In this document: one piece after another, positions 35,530 to 49,269 of the stretch
How positions within the stretch are numbered: the stretch's first letter is position 1
Layout of the letters: each line of letters begins with the position of its first letter
Origin: Theobroma cacao
Lineage: Eukaryota; Streptophyta; Magnoliopsida; Malvales; Malvaceae
Assembly (NCBI RefSeq): GCF_000208745.1
Contig: NC_030857.1
Span: 7,702,580 to 7,766,579 of the forward strand
Length of the DNA stretch: 64,000 nucleotides
Direction: 5' to 3'
Position numbers and translations under genes: made by a program
Notes under the pieces: model-generated
Seen by the model: only the letters and a program-made list of their open reading frames with translations
Told to the model about the DNA's origin: nothing
The model's database searches: none

Positions 35530-35553
35530 TTATATATATATATATATATATAT
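35530..35553. repeat. AT microsatellite
   Basis: An uninterrupted TA/AT run directly before the 67-bp satellite array. Confidence 0.95.
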
Positions 35554-35555
35554 TG

Positions 35556-38015
35556 ATGTGAATTGATATTCTGATGTATACCGAGGGGCATGGTAGCTGA
35601 GCTATATGTCATGTGGATATATTGATATGAATTGTTACTTTGTGCACTGAGGGATATGGTAGTTGAGCCACATGTCATGTTAATATATTAATATAATTTG
35701 TTATTGTTGTGCATTGAGGGGCACGGTAGCTGAGCTACATGTCATGTGCATATATTGATATGAGTTGTCATTGTTATGCATTGAGGGGCATGGTAGCTGA
35801 GCAAAATGTCATGTGGATATATTGATGTCATGACCTAAACTTGAGGGTCCATGATCGGAGCTCGAACCTGGTAGGTAAAGCCCACGAGACCCAAGCAAGT
35901 CTCAGAATTCCAAATCATACACACATTGCCAAGGGTTTCCAAGCTCGTATATTAATAAAGTATTTATACTCAAATATATAAATATTTGCCCTTGACACAT
36001 AGTTCATACATCAATAATTTCAATTATTCATCAGGCCATATGTTGGCCATCACAGCGGGTGCATATCATATAACCCTTAACTCAATATACGACATTACAA
36101 TGCCTACATAATCCCGAAGTTTACATTTTCAAAATCAGAAGCAGGAAAGACTCAGCGAAGTGGACATGTTGGGAAAGGAAACTTACCAGATGCCAACATT
36201 CGTCCGTCCCATTGACGACTTCAGCCACGCTATCTCGTAGCTTCACTTATTTGCACATGGTACAACAGAAGGATGAGTCATCCAATACTCAGTGAGGGGG
36301 GAGGTGCTAACGTAGAATAATAAATCACATATAAGTACATACATATGTATAGAGACATGTTTAGTCATAAAGCTATCATAGCTATTGTCAAACATCTCCA
36401 ATTAGAGGTGCGAAAATCATCTTAATATCCTAAGTACACATTTCATCTGACTATGCCTTGTTGTGTTCACATCTTAATAGTGTACTATATTCGTGCTTAA
36501 TTGAATCTATGCCTCCATAACAAAATGTATCAATTAAGGCTTATCTTTCAAAGCGATCATCTGTTAAGCTCCATCTAGCTTTTCAAATTAACCAAAACCA
36601 TAACTCAGGTTTCGAATCTTAAGCTTAAAAGGATTATATCCTTACCTTAGAAGCTAGGTTACTCAAATCTTAACTCCAAATCTTTCATAAAATCACGAGA
36701 AAAAGATTATACCAAATTTGAAAGTAATTGGATCCAAGGTTATCAACCGATTAAATTGAAAATCAATAAGTAAAAATGTGTAATCTTACCTTCGGATAGT
36801 TTCCTAAGCTTGAATTTATCTCAAATGAGCTTCAAACGACATTTGAGGGCTTAGGGTTTTCAAAAGGGTAGAGAAGGAAAGAAAAAGATAGGGTTTTTTT
36901 TTTTTAATGGGTAAAATGCCTGAAACTCCTTTTTATTTTTTCAATTATACAAGGATGTATTAATACATTTGAAAATCTACTAATACATTCCCATGAATTT
37001 CATTCAAATCTATCAATACATGAGGCAATGTATCAATAGATATCAAACAGAATGCTCACTACTTTAAATGTATCGATACATGAGGGAAATCTATCAATAC
37101 TTTTTCCCTCTGGGTGCTTTCTACTTCAAATCTATTGACACATTTAGACAATATATTGATAAATCTTCATCCTTTTTCAAATCTATCGATACATTCAAGA
37201 ATGTATCGGTAGAAAATCCCCTGTACGCCTTGTATTGTTCATCTTGCTAAGAATGTATCGATACATTGGAGGATGTATCGATACATTTCCCCTTATAAGC
37301 ACTTTTCCAACTTTTCAAACTTCCAAAAATCTGAATTTAACACCCCAAATCATTACCCAATTCAATTCACACCTCAGGTCATTTATATAACTTAAATTCA
37401 TACACATATATCCTCATACATAACATCAAATACAAATAAAAACCTTATGCTATAGGATTTGTCACACATTTTCATAAAAATTTGCCTAAGTGTCAAAATA
37501 CATATTCCCATACACTTGGCATACTTAACTTATCATCAAAATCCTTAAGGCACAATTTATGTCATAAATAATTCTTTGCTAACATAATTTAAATAAAAAA
37601 ATTGGGGGTGTTAAAATTGATATGAATTGTTATTGTTGTGCACTGAGGGGCATGGTAGCTGAGCTACATGTCATGTGGATATATTAACATGAATTGTTAT
37701 TATTATGCACTGAGGGGCATGGTAGTTGAGCTACATGTCATGTGGATATATTAACATGAATTGTTATTATTATGCACTGAGGGGCATGGTAGCTAAGCTA
37801 CATGTCATATGGATATATTAAGATGAATTGTTATTGTTGTGCTCCAAGGGGCATGGGAGCAAAGCTACATGTCATGTGGATGTGGATATATTGATATGAG
37901 TTGTTATTGTTGTGCACTAAGGGGCATGGTAGTTGAGCTACAATTCATATGGATATATTGATATGAATTGTTGTGGACTGAGGGGCATGGTAGCTAAGTT
38001 ACAAGTCATGTAATT
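35556..38015. repeat. 67-bp satellite array split by a solo LTR
   Basis: About ten units contain a core like 'gaggggcatggtagctgagctacatg' spaced 66-67 bases apart (35,583, 35,649, 35,716 and 35,782, then from 37,645). The solo LTR 35,826-37,615 interrupts it. Units are AT-rich between cores and moderately diverged. Confidence 0.9.
35821..37620 (-). mobile_element. Solo LTR with 5-bp TSD ATTGA inside the satellite
   Basis: The insert 35,826-37,615 starts TGTCATGACC and ends GGGGTGTTAAA on the plus strand, the inverse of the solo LTR at 27,013. ATTGA at 35,821-35,825 and 37,616-37,620 is the target duplication. It carries a TGTATCGATACA cluster at 36,955-37,290. At 1.79 kb it is shorter than its 2.66-kb relative. 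The terminal TG (minus strand) has become TT. Confidence 0.85.
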
Positions 38016-38214
38016 ATATTATTTTAATATGTGATATGGGTGTGCTAAATTTAATGAGTGCATGGTGTGTTGCTACATGTGCACATGAGTTGGTGCATGA
38101 AAAATTATAAGTTATGGCATTTGTTATTTTCTTGGTTTAGAGGTAGAGAGGTTTCCAAATGGAATATTTATTTATCAAAAAAATTATTTCAAGAAAATTG
38201 TTGATAGGTATAGA

Positions 38215-38600
38215 TTGAACGAAGGAAAAAAGTGCTACACACCATTAAATGTGAAAATAAAGTTAAGACGTCAAGAAGGTTATATTTTTGGTGATCTTAT
38301 CGTATTGTATTCTTGTTTGGAGTTTTATTTAGTTGACTATCACAGGACTAAATATTGCTTTGTCTGGTGGACTTGTTAGTCACTATATTCAACCACCAAG
38401 GAAACCACATTTGGATGTTGCGAAGAAAATTTTGAAAAACGTCAATTTTACTTATGGGATGGGGTTGTTTTACAAAGAAGAGGCAAATGTCTCGCTGGTT
38501 AATTATTCAGATGCTAATTTAGGTGATGATTTAGATGCAGAGGTAGAGCTAGCTAACTTTTCTTGGGCTACCAAAGACAAAGACAATTGTTAACTTTTGT
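38215..38600 (+). pseudogene. Ty1/copia polyprotein fragment (end of reverse transcriptase, start of RNase H)
   Basis: Frames read 'CYTPLNVKIKLRRQEG', then after a frameshift 'LVSHYIQPPRKPHLDVAKKI' and 'GLFYKEEANVSLVNYSDANL'. These match the copia pattern of a P-rich exchange motif, the 'F..aP...H..a.krIL.Y' helix and the RNase H start 'YSDAD'. The expected first RNase H Asp is present. The fragment is frameshifted and truncated, with no LTR assigned. Confidence 0.7.
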
Positions 38601-39019
38601 TGGACAATTTGCATCTTTTCTTTTAAAGAATTTATCAATTGTTTTCAACTTACTCATATTTTCATCAAATCTAGAAAAAAATGGGTCAATCATTTTTCAT
38701 CTTTACCTTGGCATTTAAAAGAGTTTTAAATCATATTAATTGTTTAAATAAAAAATGTAGCAGCTAGTCCGTCATCACACCTTGTGTGAGGCAAACTACC
38801 TTACTGATTGATTAGTTAAATTGGTTGTGGATCGTATTTTTGACCGTCTCCAAATCTTTGGTTAATTTCTCTTATTCATAGTTTTTTGAGATTTCATGTT
38901 CTTCCCATGTTTCTCTATCGGTTCGAAGGTTGCTACTTTTCTAGTTTGCTTTTGTGGTTTTGGTCTTCCACTCTTGTCAACAATTGCTTTTGTAATTAAG
39001 GTCTTTTCCTCCTCATGCC
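38601..39019. other. Unassigned transposon-rich DNA
   Basis: A short stretch near 38,765-38,865 reads 'HHTLCEANYLTD' followed by a stop and 'LVKLV', weakly like the end of a non-LTR RNase H. That is insufficient for a call. Confidence 0.3.
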
Positions 39020-41920
39020 TTTTGTTAGGTATAAGCCCTACAACTAATTGAATTGCTCAAGGTTTATATCCTTAATCATGCAACAAGATACTCATAATGA
39101 GTGATAAAAGGTTTTCCTTCATCAATAAGCTATTGTACATAGGCTTATTGGATGAAGTTTAAGGAATTGACGTGCCTTGTAAGAGAATTGTAAAGTGTTA
39201 CGGTTATGAGATTCTTATGCATCAAAGCATAATTCCTAAATTGTTCCTGATCAATGTATCATTAAGACTAGACATCAATAATGGTTATAGATTATCATAT
39301 TTTATAGTCCATACATGTTAAGTGAGTGATAACTCTACAATATATAGTTATTTGGGCTTAATTTTGATTATAATTTAGCTTAGTTCTTGTGGTAATGCAT
39401 AGAAATTAGTAAGTTTTATTTAAATTATTTTAAGTTAATTAATTAGGTGAGTCAATTTAATCTTAGTTAATTTTATGATTAATTTGGTGCTAATGTGATT
39501 AAGAGAGATTGTTATTGATTTATTTGTGTTTTTGTAGGTGTTTAATGAAGGAAGAATTTTAATGGCAAAAGAGCAATTTCAAGGTGTAGATTTTCATTGC
39601 ACATGTCTCGGTATTTCGACCATAACTCTCTCTTCAAAATTTTAAATGAGATAATTCTTAAAACATTGGAAAGTTAAGAGAAAACGGTACAACTTTTATG
39701 TTTACCACTTTACCTAGTTCAGTTGCGAAGGTAATCAAAAATTTTTTCGAAATCAAAGCACTTTAGTAATCCTAGAGCAATTATGATTTCTGCTAATTAA
39801 TTGATCAAGGCCACGGCCTTGGTGAGGTAAGCTACAACTCATGTAGTCTGATGAGAAAATCCTAGTCGGAATTGATTTCTTTCTTCACCCAACTTGGCTT
39901 AACTTAAAAGCCCGATGAAAACAACCTTTTGGAGGTCTTTCAGAGAACAACAAAACACTATATTGAAATCTGAGAATCAAGCCATAAAGTCATTGAAGTT
40001 AAGAAGAATTTGAGGGATTCAAGAGGATTTGGAAGATCAAGATTACAGTTCTTGGGTTTTATTATCTTTTGTTATTCTTTTATTTTCTTAGTTTGATTTT
40101 ATTGTTTAAACTTAATTTGATGATGATGTGTGACTTGATAGAAAACTAAATTATTTATCTAAGATTATAATTGAACTCAATACATAATCTGATTTATTTA
40201 TCTCTCTTTTTCTTATTTTTGATGGATTTAAGTTGTTTATTTATTATGTTCTTAATGCTTCTAATTGCCTAGCCACAAATTAGATTGAATTGGAAACCCA
40301 AGTTAAACTTTAATGAAGGAGATTTAAGTAGACCTTGAATAAAATAGCGTATGATCGAATACACTTAGTTGATTAGGTGGTTTGATTTGCATATAGGGTA
40401 GACATACACCTATAAGCCTTACGTAGCCAAGATTGGAACCTAAACTTAATGAATCTTTCTTCAATTTAATTTACATAGACATATAGTAAATTAATTGAGA
40501 GGGATATTTTTATAAGAAACTCAATAGAAACTTGTAAATCAATTAGGACTCTAGGTTAACAACTTAATCATTAAACTAAGTAAGAGAAAGACGATATTCA
40601 TATGAAGAATTAAGGGATGTCATAATCTTAGGTCTAAAAGTCAATTGGATTTAATAAAATACTTTTGTTGAATGAACCTATAATCCTAGGTCTTTCATAA
40701 ATTGTTTTTCTCAACTTATTTAGTTTGCTAGTTAATTAAATGTTTATTTTAATTTTTTGAAAATTTCAATTACTTAAATAAAATTGAGTTGTTATAAGAT
40801 TTTAGTATTTAGTAAAAATTTAGGAACAAATTTTCGTGGGAACAATACTATCACTATATTACTTGTTCGATATGTATACTTACGTGTGCAAATCGACAAC
40901 AAGTTTTTTTAAATTGCTATTTATGGAAATTTTTGAAATAAGGTCTGCGCACCCTACCTTATCTCTTACTCTTTGAATTTGTAAAATTCTCTCTTCACCT
41001 TACTTTCCTCAAATATAACTTGAGGTTTCTATGTTCAATTGCAATTAGTAATAGGTTTACATTAGGAAAAGAATTTTGTAAATCCAAAGACGAAGATCAA
41101 AGGTTCCATGAAAAGTAAAGGAAGATGCAAGCTAAAGCTTGTAATGGATAATGTATGCTATCCCCAAGGATTTGATTAACTAGTTTCCTTTTGTGGCTCA
41201 AGGAAACTAGAGTAAAAAAGTCTATAATCATTCTAATAAAACAACATGTGATAGATTTACTGTATGTGATCATTTAAATGTTATACATGTTATATGAATA
41301 AGACCTAATAAGAAATATTAAAAATCCCTTGTAAAATATTAAGTCACATGCTACGCATAATTTGATGCTTTCCAAATTCATAGTATAAAACCAGTGTTGT
41401 TCATATCGGAGGCTTTTTGAGTAACTTAAGGTCAAACTTTATCAAGAGTATGTTTTTCCTATAAAGATGGGTCCTACTTAACTAAAATTGTATGGTTTGA
41501 ATGTGTCACACTTGACCATGTGAGTTTAGAGGCAATAGTTAGGCAGAACATATACAATATGTTTAGGCAAAGAGTTGTCACCTAACTGAATCTGGGACTC
41601 ACATAAGTGATGTGATCGATAAGCTAAGTTATTCACCTAACTAGGCTTATCATGGCTTGTTAAGTAACTCAAGGTCATGCTAGGTTGAATAGGGTCTTAG
41701 CCCATTAGAAAGATCCTAGTAGAGACTTTTCAAAATGACTTGAAGGGTTTTTATTTTGCATAAAATAATGGGAAAACCTTTTAAGATATTAAAACCTTAT
41801 CGTAAATGGTATATGCATGATAATTCAAATTTGCTTAATTTATCTGCATTTTTTGTTACAATGTATCACCATGGATAACCATTTTTCACTCCAAAATGCA
41901 TCAAAGATGCAAAGCAAACC
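39020..41920 (+). mobile_element. Copia-family fragment, plus strand, split by an LTR insert
   Basis: 39,020-39,326 is the reverse complement of about 47,870-48,060. 40,907-41,870 is the reverse complement of about 50,070-51,020 (landmarks 'gtatgctatcccc', 'ggctcaaggaaactagagta', 'atcggaggctt'). ATG at 41,871 opens a gag-like start MDNHFSL matching MANNLSL of the minus-strand element; the frame decays quickly. It is a second, older member of the same family. Confidence 0.6.
39327..40905 (+). mobile_element. Solo LTR-like insert
   Basis: The sequence starts TGATAACTCTACAATATATA and ends near 'cgatatgtatacttacgtg ... aatcgacaaca', a layout I know from plant LTRs that precede a primer site. The homologous copia sequence resumes right after it. 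No clean target duplication was seen. The 3' part matches 1,120-1,480. Confidence 0.55.
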
Positions 41921-44590
41921 CATTAGACCAAACCCTTTTGAAAAGTAGTAAGACTTGAGAAGTGTTCTCAAGTAAAAGGTTGTTTATCTATAAAAAGCTT
42001 TTCCATAATCCCATGTTAAGGTAAATGGTGGTGAAGCATGGGATGCTCATTAAACTCATTAAGCCACATATATGATTTGGCTACTATGACTCCAAAGTTT
42101 CAAAAGCAACATGAGAACATGTATGATTTTGCAATTGAAAGAATCAGTCTACGAGCAAGGTCATACATAAAGGTATGAGATAATGTAGAAATTGTTTCTA
42201 AATGAGAAGACAAAAGATAGTTTTGATGCAAGTCATGACTTAAAGTTGCTAGGCTTTATAGTAAAGCTAAAGCAATAGGTTTGTCGTGAATAATGAACTA
42301 AGTATCAACTTCGTTCCATAATCTCTACCAAACACAATTCATAATTAGGAGTGAGCTTTCATGAGATGGAATTTTCACTGCTTTAAGTTTGAAATGGGAA
42401 AACAACAATGATAAGGGCACTAACTTGGGAAATAATCTCAAGCATCTTTATACTAAAAATGGACAAAGAAGTAACTAAAGATGTTTCCTTAACAAAGTTA
42501 AAAAAGAAGAAACTTATAGAAGTTTCAACTTTAACCAAGTTTATGATTAAGTTGTTAAATCCCTACCATTGTACCAACATCATAAGCATTTGATACTAGA
42601 TGTGGGTTGCAATTATATAATGACATAAGAGCATTAAACAATAGTAATGAAGCAATGCTCAATGTAAATGTCAAGAATTAATATTAGATAGTCATGTATG
42701 ATCTTGATTATGGCATTGAAGTCTTGGTCATTAAAGTAAGAATTAAAGTATGAAGATACTTAGATCCTTTTGATTTGCAATCACAAAGGAACTAGAAGTT
42801 CTTATCTACATCACTAAATCACTTTTAAATGTAAAAGTGAACAACTTGGCATGTTAAAGGTTTTATACATATAGATGTATATAAACCATTAAACATAAAA
42901 TGCTATAAGGAATATCAAGCCAAGAATCATTTATAGTTATGTGATCGACTCTTTTGAGACATTCATCCTTTTTCAAAGCATGTTTTTCCTATCATATCAT
43001 TGCTCTACTTCTTTTTTATTTCTTTTCTTTTTTGCCTTTTTTTCATCTTTTTTTTTCTCTATTTTTTCTTCTTCCATTTAGATGATTTGAGTTAAAATAT
43101 TTATAAAACTCATATTTGCATTTGCCCCCTTCATATAGAGAATGTCCCTTTTCCCTCGAAATGGGACTTCAATCATTCATGCTTTTGACAAAAATTCTTC
43201 AACATAACCACCCCTCAATGTGGGAGGTGATCCTTGGTTAAGGTGCATTTTAGAGAAACTTCAATAAGCTCAAAAGGGTAGCAAATGGATAATTTCTCAT
43301 TTACAAAGGGAAATTGAAATATGGCCATTTCTCTTCTCAAATATGGTCACTTACATTAAAGAGCAATCCATAGAAAGAAGTTGAAAGCAAAGATTGATTT
43401 TGTTTTACCTTTTTTTTTGTTTTTTTTTGTCAGCATCATTTGAACATCTCAAGTGCATGATGTTATTATCAAATTTCCCTCATAATTTTCTCATCATTCT
43501 TTCTTTTTTTATATAAGTTTCTTTTTTCTTTGTTTTGGTTTCTTTCCTTCATAGCTCAAGCTTAATCACATTTTCCAAAATAGAAGGACTCACCGAAAAT
43601 GCTTTTCCCTAATCAACCATTCAAATGAAGACGCAAGTGACAATTTTGAACAACAAAGACTCTTCTAAAGCCTTCAAAGATCTCACATTAGAATCCCTTA
43701 TCATGATCAACATTTTATTGGCAATGACTGTTTATATTATCAAATTAGAGATGGAAAGGGTAATTTTTTAAGCCAGTGTGTCTTGGATGTATTGGGTAAT
43801 CTTGTTCTTTTAGTTATCATGCCTTAAAACATGGGTAAAACATAGCTTTGGACAATGGGTGGAAAGGTTCGCATTTGGTATCCATTTGAAAGAATTTGAA
43901 TTGTTTTGACATATTTAAGGGTTTAAAGCATTAGCATAATCTTGACACTTATTGAATTATCAAACTTAGATTCTTTATAAAAGTGCCTGATTTTCTTATT
44001 TTTTCAAAAATATAAAACAAAGAATTTTTTCTAGTCAACTACTTATAACATTGATCATTGCCTAGACGAATATCACCATCATCTAGTATAAGGTTGATGA
44101 AAGTTTGAGACCTTTGCTTCCATTTGGGTTGAAGCTCTTGAGTGGCCTTGATTCGAGTGATCGATGTTAGTGGTCTTTGGATAAATGGTTTGAGAATGTT
44201 TGCAAAGACAAGTTTGTTCCAAATAGTGACAACCAATTCTTTCGAGATCGTGTGCACACTTTATTGTCAAAAACCTTTTTCTCTTCATTACTAATTTTTA
44301 TGATCTTGAAAACAGGTTATAGAAACCTTTATTAAATCATTTGCATCACATAATTTTGAAATTAAATATAAAACTTCTAAAATTTTAATTCAATAAAAAC
44401 ATTAAAGCTTCAATTACAACTTTTGAAGTTTATATTTCTTAACAAAATCTTACTCATGCTATAATCATGAATACTAAATAAGAACTTCAAATCATCCATT
44501 TTTCTTCCAAGTAATTTGTTTAAGATTTTATACTCTTTTTTGTAGTTTTCCAACTTCAACTTTCCTATGTGAGTTCAATCTATGGTAAAT
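41921..44590. other. Decayed transposon DNA, unassigned
   Basis: No coding region can be supported. The first part probably continues the degraded gag of the copia fragment. 42,960-43,560 has long T-rich tracts. No repeats with clear boundaries were found. Confidence 0.4.
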
Positions 44591-44639
44591 TTGATTTCCA
44601 ATATTCCATAAGCTCAAGAGTCAAAGTGCCATCCTTGAT

Positions 44640-45840
44640 GAGATTTTCAATTTTCTCCCTCAGTTGCCTACACTTCTTCATTGAGTGTCCAACTACTGCA
44701 ATATGATAGTCACATTTAGCATTAGGGTCATAATTCCTTGCTCATGGATTTGGAACTATTTTCATTAGCATAAGATTGAGATATTGATTTTCAATTAGCA
44801 AAGGCAAAAGATTAAGGATCGACATTGGCAATTGGCAAGTATTAGGTCTTGAACATGATCGAGGCTCACGTGGAGGTATAAGTGTTTTTGGATGAAAAGT
44901 TGGTTGTGGAATTGATTAATATGGATATAAGTTATTGGAAATATTATTTAGAATAAGGAAAAAGGTTGGTACACAGGATGGAAAATGGTATGGATTGATG
45001 CCCCATGGCTATTGCCCCTCGTGCATAATAACTTGTGCCTCCCTTTTCCTTTTCTTCGATGCATTACATTTTTCTATGCTATTAACACTGCACTCTCCAA
45101 TTTTACCTTTCTTAATTGCATTTCAATCATTTCTCCTAAAATCATTATGTCGGTAATGTTCTTGGTGGCATTGTTGATTAGCCTATCATAATATGGTGGT
45201 TGTAGAGCACTAATAAACAACATTGTTGTTTCTTTTTCAGTGAGAGGTGGTTAAACCAGTGTCGTAACATCTTTATGTCTTTGAGCATATTCTTTAAACC
45301 TCTCAATGTCCCTTTTTTTCCATGTTTTGTAAATAGAGCTTATTTGAGGCCATGTCCATGACGTTTTGGTATTGGACTAAGAATGCTCTCGCAAGATCTT
45401 TCCAAGAACTAATATGATACCTATCCAGTTAAATGTACCATTATGCTACGGACTTTGTTAAGCTGTCTTAGAAACAATGAATCAAGAGTTTATCATCAGG
45501 TGCATGTGCAACCATCTTTTGACAATACATAGTGATATGGGCCTTTGGGCATTTGGTTCCATCATACTTCTCAAAATCTAGGACTTTGAACTTGGGTGAA
45601 ATAATCATATCAAGTACCCAACATCAGTCTGTTGCATCAACAAAACCATGGATGTCCATCCCTTTAATGGCTTTAAGGTGCTCATCTAAAAGATCATATT
45701 TTTGTTGCACTCCCTCATCTTTTCTTGGCCTTAATGAGTCTACTTTCAATTTTCTCTTCTCTTTGGGGTTATTCGAGTCAAGTACAGCAATTTGGACAAA
45801 CAGATTTACCCGTGATGTTGACATTTTGCACTAGTGCTGG
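44640..45840 (-). pseudogene. Ty3/gypsy gag remnant
   Basis: Minus-strand frames read, in order, 'LLDEHLKAIKGMDIHG', 'DFEKYDGTKCPKAHITMY' (45,590-45,530), 'RFKEYAQR' (near 45,290), 'PYYDRLINNATKN' (near 45,185) and 'NYDPNAKCDYH' with 'VGHSMKKC' (44,720-44,660). These are hallmarks of plant gypsy retrotransposon gag and its zinc-knuckle region, as I remember the family. Stops and frameshifts are frequent. No protease or reverse transcriptase follows. Confidence 0.75.
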
Positions 45841-46255
45841 TGATTGGCTTAGGCTTTGTAAACTTGAATATCATTCAATAATTCCTTTCCCTTTACTAGC
45901 AAACATCATCTCCATTAGCTTTGTCAACTGTTCCCTTATCGCTTCCGTCGCTTCTCAATCTTGTCCATCTGTTTTGACTGTTCATCTTTCATGATTCTAA
46001 CTTGAGTCCATGTATCACACAAACAGTAAGTGGACTTCCTTTATCTTTTATCTTTTCACAAGATGGAAACGAATAAGATTGAGTGACAAATTATACCTTA
46101 CTGAAGATCCTTCTAAATATATTCCTTTTTCACAAAAGACTTAGAAAGAGATCTTTGATCTTATGAAATCAACAACATTGTTACCTCTCCTTTCATTGAA
46201 TGTAGCAAAGTCAAATGATGCTTCTTAACAAAAGATGGATGAATGATGAATGCAT

Positions 46256-47182
46256 TGTTGGGTGATGGCTGATCATGCATCAAATACAAATAAAATGCAG
46301 CAAAAATAAGTTTAAAAATTAAATTATGCTTCACCCTCCTAGGATCTCTTTCATGACAAATTGAGTACAGAATTAAATTAAAAATAAAATATATATGATC
46401 ATATCAAGTTTACCTAAATAAAAAAGGTTGATGAATCCTTTGTTAAACCATCAAATCAACCTTCAAAAAACTCAACTACCTCAGTTCAGTTGTTGCAAAC
46501 CAAAGCTATCCGAGGAATCCTGGTGCAGCCTCTAATGGTGATCCACATTAATGAATTAGAAAATCTTTCTTTAAGGATTGAGAGTGCTATGCCTTGATAA
46601 TGTGCTAGCAAAAATGAGTTTCATAAACTCATAATACACACAAAATTTTCAGGCTGAACACACAACAGAAATTAAGTAAATGAAAAACTATTTTTTCTTC
46701 ACACAAGGAATAACAAAGCAAAAGGAATTTCTAATGTGTCGTTCTCTCTCATTTTGTTTGGAGGCTATAGCAAGGTATTTATACCTTGGATTAATTTTAA
46801 ACCCTAATTACAAAGCTATTTTGTAATTGCCAATTAATAGAATAATTTGATTAAACAATTTAATTAATTCCTTAAGAAGCCCAGTTAACTTAATTATTTA
46901 ATTTAATCAATTAAGCCCAATAACTTAATTAAACAATTTAATTAATTAGGCCCAACTTAATTAAACAATTTTAATCAAGTGCTTGAGAAGTTCATAACTT
47001 CTAATTGGTTTAAGTTCAACTTAATAACCTCTCCCATTTTATTTTCAACATTTATTTAGGTGTGTGACCCATTAGGCATCTAACATGTTGGCAATGAACT
47101 CAACATATAATTCTTAAGTTAAATTTAGAATTAGATAAATTTAAACTACTTTAAATTTATCATTAATCCAATCAACTACTTA
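46256..47182 (-). repeat. Copia-type element 3' LTR
   Basis: Aligns with 52,954-53,900; similarity stops after 'caactactta'. The true LTR may extend further if the partner is truncated. Confidence 0.75.
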
Positions 47183-49269
47183 GAGTTCATAAACCAAGAT
47201 TGGAATCTAGCAATCCATCATGGCCACCCAAATGTTAGAAGAGTCAAGATAGTTTAACTCAGCCTTTCAGTGTAATTTATTTCCTCATCATATATCTTGG
47301 AGATAATAAGAGTATAGTATAGTGTCTACTCTTATTAATCTCAATATTTGTTCTTAAAGTTTGATCATTAACTTTATAAAGACTTATGAAACTCCTTTCA
47401 TAATCTTTAAGTCACCTTGGCCAAGGACTTCAATAAGCTAATATCAACCAAGAATAGTTAGGATATGTCCCCTGAATCACTTGTGGTGATGATTCCTATC
47501 TTGACTACTTATTTACCTTCACGTACTTCATGCTTTACCCAAAAGCATCCTATTTTGGCATCCTTGGTTAGGCACTTGTAGGGATGAAATCAAAGCATAG
47601 CACTCCACACATCAGACAACCTGGTCTCTCAAGTCTAGGGAGTATTTACACAACTAACATATGAAAAGTATGGCATTGACACTAGAGTGAAATACCAAAT
47701 GCACTTCTCATGGCGGGTCAAGTTTAATGAACTTGTTATTCTAAACAAACACCTATATTCTAGTTCCAATTATCTCTATACTTCAAGCTATGATATCGAT
47801 TGCTTACTTCCAAAGTAAAGAACGTAGAATATACGAGTCTCTACGTATCATTGATGTCCAATCTCAATGATACATTGACTAGGAACATTTTGAGATTATG
47901 CTTTGATGCATAGAGATCTAATAGTCGTAACCAATTATAATTCCCTCACAAGGCAAATTAATCTCATGGACTTCATCTAATTAGACTTATAACTCATTAT
48001 AATTGATGTCTTATTGATGAAGGAAACCTCTAATCATTCAACATGAATGATATTGTTGCATGATTAGAATCAAGCCTTAACCAATCCCAATTTGCTGCAG
48101 GGCTCATCCCAACATCTCTCACTAGCACGAAGCCAATGGCTACCTCATCGTATGTGGATTCAAATCCATCTAGCAATCGTATCTCCATGTAGACTCGTTT
48201 ATACCCTTCAATGTGGTTAATTGCTTTTATCTATCTTCGTGATGTCCATGCCTCACATCATGTCATATTACTATATCTAGATCCAATGAGACCTAAGTTC
48301 TATTAGTATGGCTCCATTATTACATTAACAATGTTCAGAACCCTTTATCAGTTCCATAGACTAACAATCTAAATATCTTCCTACTAGAGCCTTTTTTAAT
48401 AGAATGTATATGACTTTATTTATATACACGAATAGTCCCTTTTTTGCTTTTTGGACCATTCCAACTAGACTATGTTGTAAGCATCATCATATGCATATGC
48501 CACTCTATGTTATACCATTTGGCCCTTTTAAAATTTTTATTGTCATTGTGCTCTCACTAAATCCAAGATCCTTTTTAAGAGTAATATTCAAAACTCTTTT
48601 GAATATTCCATTATGTTACACATATATATACATCTCAATGCTTGGAATCATACTGATTTGGAATATCATAATGGGCTTTATAAGTTAGAGAGATATGGAC
48701 CAAATCATATTGCAATATGAAGTTGCTTTATTTCTTGAACATTCATCTCTATGTTTTGTTTTTAAGAAAGTTCCAATTTATATGAATCAATATTCAACCT
48801 TTTGTTCACTTGAACATAATTCATAATTGATCAAATATCATTGCAAAGATAAAACATGAAGCATGGATAATTAAATATGACATAATTATTCCAAATAATT
48901 ATTCAAACTAGAAACATATTAGCTGCCACATCCAAATGCTAAAGGCAAATGTTTCACTAGCCATTCCCATGGCAATCACATAATTAATGTTTCAAAAAAA
49001 AACATCCAAATAAATTATCCAACATGTCGAGATAAATATGAGTGTAACCATCCAATGTAGCATTTAATGCTTTAAGTAGTTCATCCATGTGGTCACCTCC
49101 TCAACTAAGATCTCATTCATCTTTATCTTTGGTCCCTGCAATATGTCAAACATATGAGAACCAACTTTAAGGTATCATATACCTTTAATATATAAAGTAG
49201 AATTATTTAGCAAATGGTACTTGAATTAGAAACTTCAATAAGCTTCCCTTTTTTGCTCACAATAGCTGG

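Larger units (their letters stand above)
33182..38150 (+). mobile_element. Decayed LTR-like sequence with nested insertions
   Basis: It starts TGTAACAACCCGAATTC, a typical Ty3/gypsy LTR start. It then contains a hAT-type insert (33,561-34,367), unassigned sequence, and a 67-bp satellite with its own nested solo LTR, a feature seen inside some long plant LTRs. The right boundary is approximate because no clear CA end or target duplication was found. The parts may not all belong to one element. Confidence 0.35.
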
